A stretch of DNA of 6,263 bases, taken from contig CAZNMS010000509.1 in the NCBI GenBank assembly GCA_964573505.1, positions 1-6,263 on the forward strand, in the 5' to 3' direction. The notes beneath the pieces are model-generated. The model did not search any database. It was not told the origin of the DNA and was given only the letters and a program-made list of their open reading frames with translations. The DNA is from AM-0621 sp964573505. Its GTDB lineage: Bacteria; Planctomycetota; Planctomycetia; Planctomycetales; Planctomycetaceae. The translations under genes were made by a program, and so were the position numbers. Below are positions 4,483 to 6,263 of the stretch, in pieces (within the stretch, counting starts at the first letter, position 1; every line of letters starts with the position of its first letter).

Positions 4483-6263
4483 TTACACCAATAACCGCCC
4501 GGCGTAGCCGACCACTCGCGAGGTGTCGCCATTGGCGTCGGCACTCGTCGCGTAGCCGACGACTTCGGATTGATGCAGCACTCCGAGCTTCTTCAGCGTC
4601 TTGATGACGATCACGGCCGGGATCACTCCGCACATGCTGATTTGATTCGCGCGGCACGTCTTGAAGAGCGCGTCTTCGTCGAGCCGGTCAAAGTCCGCTA
4701 AGGCCAGTTTGTCGAGACGACGATTCTCTTCGTCGGTCGCAAAGTGGTTCATGTCGCTCGAAATCAGCAGCAGCGGCGGTTCGTCGAGTTCTCGAATCAC
4801 TTCTGCCAGTCCGGTTGCGAAGTGCTCGCAGCGTTCGAGATTCGCCGCTCCGATCGCGATGCCGGTGACTTTCGTCTCCGGATTCAGGCGAGCGATCAGC
4901 GGCAGGTTGACCTCAATTCCGTGCTCGGCTTGATGAGCAGCGGCATCAAGCTGCAAGCCTTTGATCTTCGCGCAGAGCTTTGATGCGAGTTCGTAATCGG
5001 CGGCGACATTCTTCCCCGGTAGCTGCCAAACATGATGCGGAGCAACGGCCCATTCGGAGCCGTTCGCAGTGTGCTTCGGGCCGATGATGATGATGCGCTT
5101 CGGCAGCTTGATCCGCTTCAGCACGTCCGCAGCCAATCGTCCCGAGAAGGCCCATCCGGCGTGCGGCACCATTGCTCCGGGGCATGCTTGCGGAGTCGCA
5201 TCGCCGTCCAAAAGTTTGTCGAGCATCTGATTCATGCTCGCTGCGTCGCCGGGATAGAAGCGACCGGCAATGGCAGCGGGTCGCTCGGCCGCGCCAGCTT
5301 GAGGACGCGGCACGCCCGAGAACGTGACTCGCTCGCGCGTGCTTTGAAATTCGAGGCTGAAGATCTGCGCGAAGACGGGCTCTGCAACTTGCGCGAGTTC
5401 TGCTGCGTCGGCAACGAGTTGCTCGGCAGAGGCATTGCGATCGTAGACCCATGCATTGCGATTGCGCTCCGAGACGAGCACTGCTCGATTCGCCGGATGA
5501 ATGCCGCCGAGACTCGGCTCGTCGATTGAGCCGTGCATCGTCGTGCCATACGCGATCGAGACATCGACATTGAAATTGGCGTTGAGGAACCCGCGTCGTC
5601 GCAACTGATTCGCAAGCTCTTCGCACATCGAGAACGCGGTAGCTTGCAGTGGCATCGTGTCGCGCAGAGCCAATCGAGCTTGCGTGACCTCTTGCCCGCC
5701 GGGCAGCGACACATTCAACGAGACCCCATTGACCGTCGAGTCGGGCACGGTCGCGATGTAGTACATCGGAGTTGCACCGCGAATGAGCGCGGCGATGTTG
5801 TCCTTGCAGATCTGCCGGAACACATCGAGTTGCTCGGTCGAGTAAATCGGCTGAGCCGCTTCGAAGTGCGCGACCTCTTGAGGAGTGCTCGTCAGCCGAC
5901 CGTGAATCACGTTCCCTTCAAAGCGATAGAGCGTCGTGTCGGGCTCTTTCCATGCGGTCGGCGGCAAGCCGGCTTTGATGCAAACTTGATTGAGGAACGT
6001 CTCAGAGTCCCAGTCATTGTCGGTCGCAACACCCGGCAGCAGCAGCCCGCGCTGATTGCCGCGAATGATCTGCAAACCGTGTGTGCCAATTATTACCTCT
6101 TTGATCCGAGCGAGTCCCTGCGCGGGGACTAACTCGGGCGAGAACAGCAGCCAAACTTCGAGATCAAGATGCGGCACTTCGACGGGCGCAACGGGCGGAA
6201 AGCGCGGGTCATTCGTCGCGGTGCGAAAGGCCGCCTCTTCGATCGTGCGCTGCAACGGGCTCG
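4483..6263 (-). CDS. AMMECR1-MEMO fusion protein (AmmeMemoRadiSam A+B), 5' end outside window
   Basis: The gene enters from the right edge; the frame stays open through the last bases (SPLQRTIEEAAF...). The TTG at 6255 is therefore not its start, and the AMMECR1 N-terminus with its LRGCIG-type motif lies outside. Counting from that TTG, 590 residues remain. Residues 1-122 are the C-terminal half of AMMECR1 (NDPRFPP, GTHGLQIIRGNQRGLLLPGV, ETFLNQVCIKAGLPP, AWKEPDTTLYRFEG). Residues about 123-322 match no family I can name. Residues about 325-590 are MEMO-like, related in fold to class III extradiol dioxygenases. Likely metal-site residues are His365 (VPHAG), His395 (GPKH), Asp501 and His504 (SSDMNH) and Cys542 (CGVIP), plus HQAEHGIE at 441-448. 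AMMECR1 and MEMO proteins co-occur with a radical SAM enzyme (AmmeMemoRadiSam system) whose function is not established. No signal peptide can be judged. Confidence 0.9.
   Translation of the reverse strand, partial: SPLQRTIEEAAFRTATNDPRFPPVAPVEVPHLDLEVWLLFSPELVPAQGLARIKEVIIGTHGLQIIRGNQRGLLLPGVATDNDWDSETFLNQVCIKAGLPPTAWKEPDTTLYRFEGNVIHGRLTSTPQEVAHFEAAQPIYSTEQLDVFRQICKDNIAALIRGATPMYYIATVPDSTVNGVSLNVSLPGGQEVTQARLALRDTMPLQATAFSMCEELANQLRRRGFLNANFNVDVSIAYGTTMHGSIDEPSLGGIHPANRAVLVSERNRNAWVYDRNASAEQLVADAAELAQVAEPVFAQIFSLEFQSTRERVTFSGVPRPQAGAAERPAAIAGRFYPGDAASMNQMLDKLLDGDATPQACPGAMVPHAGWAFSGRLAADVLKRIKLPKRIIIIGPKHTANGSEWAVAPHHVWQLPGKNVAADYELASKLCAKIKGLQLDAAAHQAEHGIEVNLPLIARLNPETKVTGIAIGAANLERCEHFATGLAEVIRELDEPPLLLISSDMNHFATDEENRRLDKLALADFDRLDEDALFKTCRANQISMCGVIPAVIVIKTLKKLGVLHQSEVVGYATSADANGDTSRVVGYAGRLLV

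Noticed and set aside
5533..6132. A 199-codon + strand open frame opposite the AMMECR1/MEMO gene
   Set aside because: It lies antisense to clearly conserved AMMECR1 and middle-region sequence and has no recognisable motif.

Overview
The window carries a complete gatC-gatA-gatB cluster on the + strand. It encodes the three subunits of the tRNA-dependent amidotransferase that makes Gln-tRNA(Gln) and/or Asn-tRNA(Asn). Facing it from the right edge, on the - strand, is the 3' part of a large gene that fuses an AMMECR1 domain, a middle region I cannot assign, and a MEMO1-like domain. All four proteins are chromosomal housekeeping or widely conserved types. There is no phage, plasmid, CRISPR, tRNA or rRNA signal, and I do not see a new defence or metabolic system.

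The organism is a bacterium that uses the indirect amidation route. The DNA is moderately GC-rich, and the spacers are wide and full of hairpins even between genes that are probably co-transcribed. That texture, together with the fused AMMECR1/MEMO protein, suggests a planctomycete (perhaps Pirellulales-like). This placement is inference from general resemblance, not from a marker gene.

Layout: 1-221 non-coding leader with a GC-rich hairpin; 222-512 gatC; 513-734 spacer with a mirrored pair of hairpins, each footed by GTAG; 735-2195 gatA; 2196-2327 spacer with a second mirrored hairpin pair, each footed by GTCG; 2328-3827 gatB; 3828-4482 a 655-base convergent spacer made largely of repeats; 4483-6263 (-) AMMECR1/MEMO fusion, cut by the window edge.

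GatC stabilises the GatA-GatB complex, GatA releases ammonia from glutamine, and GatB phosphorylates and amidates the mischarged aminoacyl-tRNA. The most interesting content is non-coding. Several short palindromes look like members of REP/BIME-type families: loops are constant, stem bases change in compensated pairs, fixed tetranucleotides sit at the foot, and copies lie in inverted pairs. A separate 38-base inverted repeat is built from AATGNNN heptamers.
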